DNA of 64,000 nt from Chryseobacterium sp. Leaf180. Its GTDB lineage: Bacteria > Bacteroidota > Bacteroidia > Flavobacteriales > Weeksellaceae. The stretch lies in the NCBI RefSeq assembly GCF_001424585.1, contig NZ_LMPJ01000009.1, positions 182,212 through 246,211 on the forward strand. Direction: 5' to 3'. This document shows, piece by piece, positions 27,061 through 34,984 of the stretch. A model generated the notes under the pieces. It saw only the letters and a list, made by a program, of their open reading frames with translations. It searched no databases and was not told the DNA's origin. A program made the position numbers and the translations under genes. The first letter of the stretch is position 1, and each line of letters starts with the position of its first letter.

Positions 27061-27960
27061 ATGCCAATTGAGACGATATACCGCGATTCGCAATGCGAAT
27101 GGATTGATGTGGAAGCGCCCACACCCGAAGATATGAAGTATCTGCATGAGAGATATACTATAAACAATCTGCTTCTGGATGATACCCTTGATCCAAATCA
27201 TTTGCCAAAATATGAAGAAGACGGAAACGTGCGGTTTTTCTTACTCCGCGAAAGCACCGAACTGGAGCGTAAAAACTTAAATTCTATCAGCGACATCAGC
27301 ACCAAAATCGGAATTTTTCTACAGGACAGTACGATTATTACCGTTCACCGCATGAAAGCAAAAAGCATTTCTGAAACCAAAAAAAAGCTTCAGATTTCGC
27401 AACAGGAAACAACAACCGGAAAAATTGCTTTAAAAATCGCGCTTGTTATTATTAAAAGTTTTGATGATGAAGCGATAAGTCTATTTGAAACGATGGATAA
27501 CATTGAGAATGAAATTTTCCTTAAAAACACTAACCATACCAACCAAATCCGCAGGCTGTATAAGCTGAAAAGGAAATCCGGACTGAACTTCCGAGTGATG
27601 AATATTTCGAATGAAGCGATTGATAAGTTTAAACTTTTAGATCTGAACGATGCCGAAATTGCCGATCTGAAGGACAAACAGAAAGACGTAGTCGCCGATT
27701 TTGATCACATGAATATCCAAATTACCAACCTTATCTCGATGTTTCTGGCGCTTTCTGACCAGAAGGCGAATCAGGTGATGAAAGTTCTGGCGATCTACTC
27801 GGTCTATTTTTTACCGATCACTTTTATCGCGGGAGTTTACGGGATGAACTTCGACAATATGCCCGAACTTCACCACAAAAACGGTTACTTTTTCACACTT
27901 GGGCTGATGGCAATCGTAGTGATCTGCACGTTTATATATGCACGGAGAAAACAGTGGTAG
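27061..27960 (+). CDS. CorA family magnesium transporter
   Basis: A 299-residue divalent cation channel. The N-terminal alpha/beta cytoplasmic domain is followed by the long stalk helix. The C-terminal pair of membrane helices flanks the diagnostic YGMNF motif (near residue 260); the loop then reads DNMPELHHKNGYF and the protein ends in RRKQW. CorA forms pentamers for Mg2+ uptake, although the ZntB and Co2+ variants share the fold. The following patatin-like gene starts 31 bp downstream, so the two may form one transcription unit. Confidence 0.9.
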   Translation: MPIETIYRDSQCEWIDVEAPTPEDMKYLHERYTINNLLLDDTLDPNHLPKYEEDGNVRFFLLRESTELERKNLNSISDISTKIGIFLQDSTIITVHRMKAKSISETKKKLQISQQETTTGKIALKIALVIIKSFDDEAISLFETMDNIENEIFLKNTNHTNQIRRLYKLKRKSGLNFRVMNISNEAIDKFKLLDLNDAEIADLKDKQKDVVADFDHMNIQITNLISMFLALSDQKANQVMKVLAIYSVYFLPITFIAGVYGMNFDNMPELHHKNGYFFTLGLMAIVVICTFIYARRKQW

Positions 27961-27991
27961 AATACCGGGAAAACTAAAAAAACACAAAACC

Positions 27992-29578
27992 ATGAAACCG
28001 CAGGAACTTGAGAAAATTTTAAATGATCCTTCCCTTTCCGCACAGTCGAAAGACAAGCTGAGTGCGCTGTACACCAATATTTCAGCGAAAGAATTTTCAG
28101 ATCTGCTCGATCCGCAGGGAAACCAATATGTCGAATTTGTGCAGGAAGGCGGCGGCGTCTGGGGAAGTGCGCTTGTCGGATATCTCTATGCGCTGGAAAT
28201 CTTCGGAATCCGTTTTCTGAAAGTGGCAGGAACTAGCGCCGGAGCCATCAATACAATGCTGATTGCAGCGTGCAAAACGAAAGAGGAAGCCAAAAGCGAA
28301 ACCATAAAAGACATTCTTTTCAACTGGGATTTCTCTGATTTTATGGACGGTAAACCGTATGTGCGCACCACCATTCACTCCATGCTGAACAATAAAAATT
28401 TTCTTAAAATCAACGGAATTTTTTCGGCCGTCATCCTGCTGATTCTTGTAGCTGTTCCATTTATTATCGAAACCGAAAGATCATGGCAGGCAAAACTCTG
28501 GTTTTTACTTCCCATTATTCCGCTCGCAATTCTTTTTTTTATCATCAGAAAATTGTACGGTGATTTTACCAAAAGCAACAGCGGCCTCAATCCTGGAAAT
28601 GAATTTCTGAAGCAAATGAGCGACGTGATGGCAGGTTTCGGCATCAAAACCGTGTCAGATCTGAACGAAAGATTTGTGCAGAAAGAAAAAGAGATGAATC
28701 TGAATTACCGCTACGGAAACGACAGTGAATTTTACAATCTTGCGTTGGCGGGCATCCGGGAAATCCGTGAAAATAACTTAGAACATATCGACGAAACGCG
28801 CTACAGAATTTTTTATGAAAGCGCTCAAAACAACGATTATTACCGCAATAATCCTTTTTACGCGCTAAAAACAGAATACGTCGTCATCACCACCGATATC
28901 AATGCAAAAATAAAAGTGCAGCTGCCTACCATGGCCAATCTGTATTGGTCTGAAGAAGAACTGAAAAAAATAAGTCCGGCTGAGTTTGTACGTGCTTCGA
29001 TGTCGGTACCTTTTTTCTTCGAACCGATGCAGAAGCTCATCAATAAAGAAGACAGCTCGGTGCAGTATGCCTGGAAGTTCTGGATGAATATGAAAAAAGA
29101 AGATATTTATCCTGTCGGGATTTTCATCGACGGCGGAAGTCTTTCCAATTTCCCGATCGATCTTTTCCACATGAATGATATTTTTTACCCGCGGCTTCCG
29201 CTCTTTGGTGTGCAGCTGACAAGTGATGACGAAATTAAAAGTGAAAAAGGAAAAACAAGCGCAGAGATTATGAAATCACCGCTTACTTTTGTTGGAAATA
29301 TTATCGGAACTTTACGCGGTTTCAACGACAAATCTTTTCTTACGAAATACGCTTTTTATAATAATTTCAGCATCAAAACTGTGAATTGCGGCACCAGCAA
29401 CTGGCTTAATTTCTTTATGAAAAAAGAGGAAAAAGAACAGCTTTTTAACGCCGGATTTGTCGCGGCACTCGATTTCCTCAACGGTTTCGACTGGAGTAAA
29501 TACAAATGCGAACGTATGATGGTGGCAATGAAAGAGAAAAAAATTCTGAAGGAAGCGGATACGCCGACGGTGGGGTGA
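27992..29578 (+). CDS. Patatin-like phospholipase with central membrane segments
   Basis: A 528-residue lipid hydrolase. The oxyanion-hole glycines are in QEGGGVWGSALVG, the nucleophile elbow is AGTSAGA (near residue 77) and the catalytic Asp is in FIDGGSLSNFP. Two hydrophobic helices (about residues 130-185) are inserted between elbow and Asp, which is unusual for soluble patatins and suggests membrane association. A likely role is phospholipid or acylglycerol deacylation at the inner membrane. The ATG at 27992 is chosen; an in-frame ATG at 27938 lies within corA and would add a non-conserved basic leader. No signal peptide is present. Confidence 0.82.
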   Translation: MKPQELEKILNDPSLSAQSKDKLSALYTNISAKEFSDLLDPQGNQYVEFVQEGGGVWGSALVGYLYALEIFGIRFLKVAGTSAGAINTMLIAACKTKEEAKSETIKDILFNWDFSDFMDGKPYVRTTIHSMLNNKNFLKINGIFSAVILLILVAVPFIIETERSWQAKLWFLLPIIPLAILFFIIRKLYGDFTKSNSGLNPGNEFLKQMSDVMAGFGIKTVSDLNERFVQKEKEMNLNYRYGNDSEFYNLALAGIREIRENNLEHIDETRYRIFYESAQNNDYYRNNPFYALKTEYVVITTDINAKIKVQLPTMANLYWSEEELKKISPAEFVRASMSVPFFFEPMQKLINKEDSSVQYAWKFWMNMKKEDIYPVGIFIDGGSLSNFPIDLFHMNDIFYPRLPLFGVQLTSDDEIKSEKGKTSAEIMKSPLTFVGNIIGTLRGFNDKSFLTKYAFYNNFSIKTVNCGTSNWLNFFMKKEEKEQLFNAGFVAALDFLNGFDWSKYKCERMMVAMKEKKILKEADTPTVG

Positions 29579-29640
29579 GTTGCGTTAGTGAGTTGGAGTG
29601 TTGGAGAGTTTGAGAGTTTGAGGGTTTTAGCGGAAATTGA
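29579..29640. repeat. Short GAGTTTGAG-type simple repeat
   Basis: The stretch after the lipase stop codon has repeats of GTTGGAG and GAGTTTGAG spanning about 50 bases. It looks like slippage-derived low-complexity DNA; no function is visible. Confidence 0.5.
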
Positions 29641-29704
29641 GAAATTATTAATCTGTTTTTAAATTAAATAAAAGTATCTTAGAATAAGAATTTTAATTGC
29701 AATC

Positions 29705-30073
29705 ATGCCCACAAAAATAGACCTCCGTCCAGAATTAAAACTTACTGCATCCGAAAACATTTCGCCTGCTGAAAATTTTCAGAACAAAACATTGAGACCA
29801 ATTCTGAAACTGCAGAATGATCTTTTTATTGCCTATTTCCGGGAGTATGTGCAGAGCCACAAGAAGGCTTTTGAATCGCTGAAACCCGAGAAGAAATTGC
29901 AGCTTATTACCCAAAGTCTTCAGAATGATCTCGTGCTGAAAAACACCTTTATCGGGATGACCATCGGAATGTTTACCGAAGAGGAAATGACTGAATTTCT
30001 CGCTGACCGCAAGGTTTTCAGTAAAAGAATCGTAACGATACTTATTGAGCGGCTGAGAAGTCAGCTGGCGTAA
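29705..30073 (+). CDS. Conserved small helical protein, function unknown
   Basis: A 122-residue protein, soluble and largely alpha-helical with no signal peptide. Notable segments are TLRPILKLQNDLFIAYFREYV and NTFIGMTIGMFTEEEMTEFL. Similar short proteins in this group have been labelled glyoxalase, but none of the metal-binding residues of glyoxalase I are seen here. The coding frame is convincing from codon use and a clear ATG. It stands alone, convergent with the tag gene, whose stop abuts its own stop codon with no intervening bases. I do not recognise a function. Confidence 0.65.
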   Translation: MPTKIDLRPELKLTASENISPAENFQNKTLRPILKLQNDLFIAYFREYVQSHKKAFESLKPEKKLQLITQSLQNDLVLKNTFIGMTIGMFTEEEMTEFLADRKVFSKRIVTILIERLRSQLA

Positions 30074-30625
30074 TTATTCCTGCATCCACAGCGGATTTTG
30101 CAGGAGCACTTTGGCTTGAACGGAACAGTTTTCGTCGTGTGCGCCTTTCAGAAAACCGATGCTCATCAGAAATTCATTCACGATCTCGCCGCCGGTAAAT
30201 TTGAAGGTTTTCTTGAAGAGCTTCATCCATTCCTGTAAAGTTTTGGGATGATGATGCACGAGCCATTTTTCAAACGAACCAAACGCTTCCTGCAATTCAA
30301 GAATTATTTTTGCATTTTCAATCGCAGCGTTTACTTTCAGTTTATTTCTGATGATTCCGGGATCGTTTAACAGCCTTTCGCGGTCGGTTTCGTTGTAGGC
30401 AGCGACTTTTTTAATATTAAATTGATCATATGCTTTCCTGAAACCTTCTTCTTTTTTAAGGATCGTTTCCCAGCTGAGCCCAGCCTGATTGATTTCCATA
30501 ATGAGCCGTCCAAAAAGCTCGTTATCATCATGAATCGGAAAGCCATAATGATTGTCGTGGTATTTTTTGTGAAGGGCTTTGCGGCTTTCGGGCTGCATAT
30601 TTTCGATGACGGTGCAGTAACTCAT
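30074..30625 (-). CDS. tag: DNA-3-methyladenine glycosylase I
   Basis: A 183-residue base-excision repair enzyme that removes 3-methyladenine. The conserved start YCTVIENMQPESRKALHKKYHD resembles Tag, although the first zinc ligand region MxRC is altered to MSYCTV. The core ELFGRLIMEINQAGLSWETILKK, including the substrate-recognition Glu and Trp, is clear. The start at 30625 is preferred over an upstream ATG at 30703: conserved sequence begins here, and a -7 box sits 14 bases before it. The C-terminal zinc ligands (HxxxC) appear partly preserved: HDENCSV. Confidence 0.85.
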   Translation of the reverse strand: MSYCTVIENMQPESRKALHKKYHDNHYGFPIHDDNELFGRLIMEINQAGLSWETILKKEEGFRKAYDQFNIKKVAAYNETDRERLLNDPGIIRNKLKVNAAIENAKIILELQEAFGSFEKWLVHHHPKTLQEWMKLFKKTFKFTGGEIVNEFLMSIGFLKGAHDENCSVQAKVLLQNPLWMQE

Positions 30626-30639
30626 GGTTTTATTTAAAA

Positions 30640-30647
30640 CAAAGATA
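30640..30647 (-). promoter_or_regulatory. tag: -7 promoter box of tag
   Basis: TATCTTTG on the minus strand, 14 bases upstream of the ATG at 30625. It supports the shorter start. Confidence 0.5.
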
Positions 30648-30704
30648 AGATTTACAGCTTTTTTTCGGAATGAGATTTTTATTTTTCCTATTACAAGATT
30701 CATT

Positions 30705-30745
30705 TTAAAAAAAAGCCGTCGCAGTCTAGTCCTGCAACGGCTTTA
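30705..30745 (-). terminator. Terminator of the quinone reductase gene
   Basis: On the minus strand AAAGCCGT, a GCAG/CTGC inner stem and ACGGCTTT, followed by a T run. It begins 24 bases after the stop codon at 30767. Confidence 0.85.
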
Positions 30746-30766
30746 TGTTGTTCAACATTCAAGAGT

Positions 30767-31297
30767 TTAAAAATTTTCAATAAAATCTAAATACATCGGA
30801 ATACTTTCGTCAACGCGCTCAGCAGAAATATCATGATCCAATCCGTCAAAAACAAAAAACCTGCGGTAATCGGCTTTTACATATTCAAAACTCAACTCAT
30901 AAGGTCTCGTAAGTTCATCCATCGTGTATTTGTAGGTGCCGCCGCAAGAATATTCTTCGAGTTTTACACCTACTGAAATCGCCAGTGCTATCTTTTTACC
31001 GCTCATTTTGAAACCGCTTTTACTGCCGTATGCCCAACCATGCGTGAGCACTTCATCCATCCATTTTTTCAGCATCGAAGGGACATTAAACCAGTAAAAA
31101 GGAAACTGAAAAACAATACGGTCGTACTGCTCGACGAGTTTCTGCTCTTTTTCGACATCTATTTTTTCGTCCGGATATTCGCGGTACAATTCATGAACGC
31201 AGAATTTTTCGGGATAACGTTTCAGTTCTTCCGTCCATCTTTTGTTGATGACAGAATCCTGCATATTCGGGTGTGTAATGATGATCAGTGTCTTCAT
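30767..31297 (-). CDS. NAD(P)H-quinone oxidoreductase, flavodoxin-like fold
   Basis: A 176-residue flavoenzyme of the NQO1/MdaB/KefF group. The N-terminal TLIITHPNMQDSVINKRW is the FMN/FAD phosphate-binding strand-loop-helix. The motif FQFPFYWFNVPSMLKKWMDEVLTHGWAYG is diagnostic of this family. It performs two-electron reduction of quinones, avoiding semiquinone radicals. It is divergent from an HxlR regulator gene 90 bp away, a common layout in which the regulator represses the reductase until electrophiles modify it. Confidence 0.88.
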   Translation of the reverse strand: MKTLIIITHPNMQDSVINKRWTEELKRYPEKFCVHELYREYPDEKIDVEKEQKLVEQYDRIVFQFPFYWFNVPSMLKKWMDEVLTHGWAYGSKSGFKMSGKKIALAISVGVKLEEYSCGGTYKYTMDELTRPYELSFEYVKADYRRFFVFDGLDHDISAERVDESIPMYLDFIENF

Positions 31298-31316
31298 ATT
31301 TTAAAATTTTATTCTT

Positions 31317-31324
31317 CAAAAATA
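31317..31324 (-). promoter_or_regulatory. -7 box of the quinone reductase gene
   Basis: TATTTTTG on the minus strand, 19 bases before the start at 31297. It lies in the short divergent region shared with the HxlR regulator. Confidence 0.45.
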
Positions 31325-31387
31325 CCGGCTTCAGATGAGATTTAATATATTAGCAACCCATTGTCTGGTACTATAAATAATGTAAGT

Positions 31388-31744
31388 ATGACCAAAATAA
31401 AAGAAACCTCAACCAATTTTGCCAACAGAAAAGCGCTTACCGAAGAGTGCCCGGAGCTCTACGCCTCCAACCTGCTCGGCGGACAGTGGTCTCTGGCGAT
31501 CTGCAGTTACTTAATGATCGGCAAGATGCGTTTTGGCGAATTAAAGAAAAGCCTCGGCAACATTACTGACCGAATGCTCACGCTGCAGCTGAAGAAACTC
31601 GAGCAAAATAAAATCGTGACAAGAACAGTCTATCCCGAAGTGCCACCGTGTGTGGAATACGAACTCTCTGAGATTGGCTATAAACTGAAGCCTGTAATTG
31701 AGGAACTGGATAAATGGGGAACGATGCACAAAGAAAGTGTCTGA
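31388..31744 (+). CDS. HxlR family transcriptional regulator
   Basis: A 118-residue winged-helix DNA-binding protein. The HxlR core is clear: CPELYASNLLGGQWSLAIC, then MRFGELKKSLGNITDRMLTLQLKKLE (helix-turn-helix) and EYELSEIGYKLKPVIEELDKWG (wing and dimer helix). Cys21, just before the first conserved helix, matches the position of the redox-sensing Cys of YodB/HypR-type members. The ATG at 31388 is preferred to an upstream in-frame TTG at 31361. Divergence from the quinone reductase indicates that it probably controls that gene and itself in response to quinones or other electrophiles. Confidence 0.88.
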   Translation: MTKIKETSTNFANRKALTEECPELYASNLLGGQWSLAICSYLMIGKMRFGELKKSLGNITDRMLTLQLKKLEQNKIVTRTVYPEVPPCVEYELSEIGYKLKPVIEELDKWGTMHKESV

Positions 31745-32080
31745 AACCAGTCATTTTTGTCAGATTACGTGTCTTTCAAATAAAATTTAATCCCGAATTA
31801 CAGCAACTTTTAGCTCATCCAACTTTGTTGTGCCCTGAAAAACGATACACCAAAGCCAACCTGTAGAAAGGAAAGCCGATGTAACGCGCAATTGATCTTA
31901 ATCGCTTCAGAGGGATGCCAATGTAACGTGTGTTTTGTCTCAATCGCTTCAGGGGACAGCCAATGTAACGAGTGTTTTGTGTGCCCCTCTTTGAAGGGAA
32001 GCTAATGTAATTCGTGACAAGGAAGATAATTATAGTTTGAGCAAAAACGGCTGCCGAACTCTCTGCGTTTTTACAGATAA
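31745..32080. other. Non-coding region holding a 42-bp tandem repeat
   Basis: 336 bases between the HxlR gene and the efflux operon terminator. Apart from the repeat at 31875-32018 nothing was identified. A stop-free frame of about 63 codons crosses the repeat on the plus strand, but it has no ATG or GTG start. Confidence 0.5.
31875..32018. repeat. Degenerate tandem repeat, four units, 42-bp period
   Basis: The motif GCCRATGTAA starts at 31875, 31917, 31959 and (as GCTAATGTAA) 32001, exactly 42 bases apart. Units also share the CGnGTGTTTTGT and AATCGCTTCAGRGG segments, with mismatches. The exact spacing shows common descent by tandem duplication. Confidence 0.8.
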
Positions 32081-32112
32081 AAAAAACCTCTGAAAATTTT
32101 CAGAGGTTTTGG
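32081..32112 (-). terminator. Terminator of the efflux operon
   Basis: Stem AAAACCTCTG (32083-32092) with CAGAGGTTTT (32101-32110). The central AAAATTTT can extend the stem. It sits immediately downstream of emrB. Confidence 0.85.
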
Positions 32113-32114
32113 TA

Positions 32115-33689
32115 TTAATGTACGCCGCTAAGGTCGATTTTTTCTTTGCTTTTCCGTTCTTTAATGAAGAGGATAAACGGTATACAGACTAAGAATACCA
32201 CGCCAAGATAGAGGAAAACATCCATATAAGAAAGCACGGTTGCCTGTTTTGTGACGGTCAGATCCAAAACTTTGTAGGCAGCATTCATAGCATTGTCGGG
32301 CGTCATTCCTTTGGCGACAAAACTGGCTTTTAAACCTGCCAACCTCTGCTGAACATCCAGACTGTCGCCGTCAAGATGGGAAATTAAATTTACCCTGTAT
32401 TTCTGACTGGCATTGGCTATAAATGTGGTAATTGCAGCGATTCCAAAAGAACCACCTAACTGTCGCATCATACCTGTAAAGGCGGCACCCTGACCAATTT
32501 CCTGCCCTTTTAAGGTACTTAAAGATAACGAAGTAATTGGAATAAATAATAAACCAAGTCCCATTCCACGCACAATCAGCATCCAGAAAAAGGCTTCTTT
32601 GCTGGTATCAGGCGTTAAGATTTTATAACCCCAGAAACTGTAGACGAAGAAAATAAACAGTCCCAAGGAAACCAAAATCTGCTGTTTCGCTCCTTTGGAA
32701 AGCAATCGACCGATAATCGGCATCATGAAAGCAGTCGTTAAAGCCGCCGGAATCATCAATGCTCCGGATTGAAGTGCCGTCCAGCCCAAAATACTTTGCG
32801 TATATAAAGGAACGATAAAAGTGGAACCGTACAGACCAAATCCTAAAACAAATGACATAACAGTTCCGATTCTTAAATTTCCGTTTTTCAAAACACGGAG
32901 TTCTACGATTGGGTATCTGAAAGTAAGCTCTCTCCAGAGAAAACAGATAAATCCCAAAACTGCTGTAGTGGTGAACGTTACGATCATTCCACTTTCAAAC
33001 CAGTCTTCTTCATGACCTCTTTCAAGGATAAACTGAAGCGATCCTACGGTCAATGCCAAAAGCATAATTCCCAGCCAATCGACGTCGGAAGCTTTTCTTT
33101 TTTCGCTGAATTTCGGACTTTTTACAAACTGAAGTGTCATTAAAGTCGCTGCAATCCCAATCGGAATATTGATGTAAAAAATATACGGCCAGCTGAAATT
33201 ATCTACAATGTAACCTCCCAACGGCGGACCCAAAGTCGGACCGATAATTACACCCAAACCATAGATCGCCTGAGCCATACTTCTTTTTTCTACAGGATAC
33301 GATTCGGTAATGATCGTCTGTGAAGTTACCAGCAATGCTCCACCTCCAATTCCCTGACAGAGTCTGAAAAATACAAGTTCCCAGATATTATCGGCGTTTC
33401 CGCAGAGAAAGGAAAAGATGGTAAATATCACGATGGATGCGGCAAAATAATTCCGTCTCCCAAACTGTTGCGAAAGCCAACTCGTCATCGGCACAACGAT
33501 TACGTTACCGATCGCGTAGGCAGTAATTACCCAGCCGACTTCAGAAAGTGTGGCGCCAAGATTACCCTTCATTTCGTTGAGGGCAACGTTTACGATCGTG
33601 GAATCCACAATTTCCAGAAGCGCACACAAGATGGCGGTGATGGTAATAATCACCCTTCTGGCGCCGTATTCTACTAATGAATCTTGCAT
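32115..33689 (-). CDS. DHA2 family multidrug efflux MFS permease (EmrB type)
   Basis: A 524-residue drug:proton antiporter with about fourteen membrane helices. The DHA2 signatures are LEIVDSTIVNVAL in helix 1 (motif D1), the loop 2-3 motif A (LSQQFGRRNYF) and motif C in helix 5 (GLGVIIGPTLGPPLGGYI). As the last gene of the TetR-TolC-EmrA-EmrB operon it forms the inner-membrane part of a tripartite pump expelling hydrophobic toxic compounds. A 171-bp gap from the EmrA gene contains a possible extra -7 box (TATTTTTG, minus strand 33795-33788). Confidence 0.9.
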   Translation of the reverse strand: MQDSLVEYGARRVIITITAILCALLEIVDSTIVNVALNEMKGNLGATLSEVGWVITAYAIGNVIVVPMTSWLSQQFGRRNYFAASIVIFTIFSFLCGNADNIWELVFFRLCQGIGGGALLVTSQTIITESYPVEKRSMAQAIYGLGVIIGPTLGPPLGGYIVDNFSWPYIFYINIPIGIAATLMTLQFVKSPKFSEKRKASDVDWLGIMLLALTVGSLQFILERGHEEDWFESGMIVTFTTTAVLGFICFLWRELTFRYPIVELRVLKNGNLRIGTVMSFVLGFGLYGSTFIVPLYTQSILGWTALQSGALMIPAALTTAFMMPIIGRLLSKGAKQQILVSLGLFIFFVYSFWGYKILTPDTSKEAFFWMLIVRGMGLGLLFIPITSLSLSTLKGQEIGQGAAFTGMMRQLGGSFGIAAITTFIANASQKYRVNLISHLDGDSLDVQQRLAGLKASFVAKGMTPDNAMNAAYKVLDLTVTKQATVLSYMDVFLYLGVVFLVCIPFILFIKERKSKEKIDLSGVH

Positions 33690-33860
33690 TGAAAGTGCAT
33701 TTTTAGTTTAAAAAATTAAAGAGTTTAAAAATTATCAGGACTTTATATCTCAATAAAAAAATTAAAAAAATCCGTCCCATTAAAGATCAAAAATAATAGA
33801 TGACAAGACTTTCTTAAAGCCATCTGTATTTTTTAATCATTAAATTTTTTGTTTTTAAAC

Positions 33861-34964
33861 CTACTTTAAAGATACCTCAGCCTTTACGTTCATTCCGGTT
33901 CTGAGTTTTTTGGCGATATTCGCATCGAGATTTACGAAACTGATTTTCACAGGAAGACGCTGCACCACTTTCACAAAATTCCCGCTGGCGTTATCCGGAG
34001 GCAAAATAGAAAATGTAGAACCTGTCGCCGGAGAAAATGAACTTACAACACCTTCAAAATCAGTATCAGGATAAGCATCGATATCGATTTTCACTTTCTG
34101 TCCTTCTACCATTTTAGCAACCTGGGTTTCTTTGAAATTGGCAATTACCCATTTCTGATCATTTTTAATTAAGCTGAAAAGCTGCGAACCCGCCTGTAAA
34201 AACTGCCCGGCCTGAATTGGCACTTTTCCTACAAAACCATCTTCAGGTGCTGTGATTACCGTGTAAGAAAGATTTAATCTTGCACTTTCCACATCGACCT
34301 GACGCTGCTTTGCTACTGAACTTGCTACACCAATCTGTTGCGAACTTGCCGCTGTCTGAGAAGACGCGATATTCGTCTGCTGTGCAATCTGGTTTCTCTG
34401 ATCAGTCAATACTTTAAGTTGCGCATCAGCGGTTTGTTTTGCCGCTAAAGCCTGCTCATACTGCTGCTGAGTGATGGAATGGTCTTTGACCAAAACCGAA
34501 TATCTTTTAAGATCCTGTCCGGTTTTCCAGACATTTACTTTAGCTGCTTCGATCTGCGCGTTTGCAGTCGTAACGGCAGCCTGTGATGAATTGATATTTT
34601 TTGAAGTCGCGGTTGTAGACGCTTCTGCATTTGAAATATTGCTTTTTGCTGTCGCTAAAGCTGCTTCTGCCTGTTCTAGTGCGATGCGCTGATCTTTACT
34701 GTCTAAAATAATGAGCGTATCACCTTTTTTTACAAACTGATTGTCTTTCACTTTTACTTCAGCCACATATCCGGAGATTTTAGAAATCACAGGATTAAGG
34801 TTGGAAGCAATCTGTGCATCATCGGTTTCTTCGTGCACCTGACCATAAGAATAGGTTCTGTAACCGTAGATTCCACCAACGATGATGATGACAGCTAAAA
34901 TGATCGGGAACACCAAACTTTTCTTCTTCTTTGGTTCCATTTCCGGGGTATTGTTGTTTTCCAT
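33861..34964 (-). CDS. HlyD/EmrA family membrane fusion protein
   Basis: A 367-residue periplasmic adaptor. A single N-terminal membrane helix (LVFPIILAVIIIVGGIYGY) is followed by the lipoyl-like half YVAEVKVKDNQFVKKGDTL, a long alanine/glutamine-rich coiled-coil hairpin (about residues 90-215), the second lipoyl half (APEDGFVGKVPIQAGQFLQAG) and a beta-barrel domain. It bridges EmrB and the TolC-like channel. The gene lies 20 bp after the TolC gene in the same operon. Confidence 0.9.
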   Translation of the reverse strand: MENNNTPEMEPKKKKSLVFPIILAVIIIVGGIYGYRTYSYGQVHEETDDAQIASNLNPVISKISGYVAEVKVKDNQFVKKGDTLIILDSKDQRIALEQAEAALATAKSNISNAEASTTATSKNINSSQAAVTTANAQIEAAKVNVWKTGQDLKRYSVLVKDHSITQQQYEQALAAKQTADAQLKVLTDQRNQIAQQTNIASSQTAASSQQIGVASSVAKQRQVDVESARLNLSYTVITAPEDGFVGKVPIQAGQFLQAGSQLFSLIKNDQKWVIANFKETQVAKMVEGQKVKIDIDAYPDTDFEGVVSSFSPATGSTFSILPPDNASGNFVKVVQRLPVKISFVNLDANIAKKLRTGMNVKAEVSLK

Positions 34965-34984
34965 TTGGATGTATTGTGCGTTTA

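Noticed and set aside
29705..30073. Label glyoxalase for the 122-residue protein
   Set aside because: No metal-binding His/Glu pattern of the glyoxalase fold and mostly helical sequence.
31814..32005. Stop-free Cys-rich frame crossing the 42-bp repeat
   Set aside because: No ATG or GTG start and no ribosome binding site; the only in-frame TTG is inside the repeat. Kept only as a finding.
31875..32018. Possible CRISPR-like array (regular 42-bp spacing)
   Set aside because: Units are contiguous and degenerate, with no unique spacers between conserved repeats, and no cas genes are nearby.
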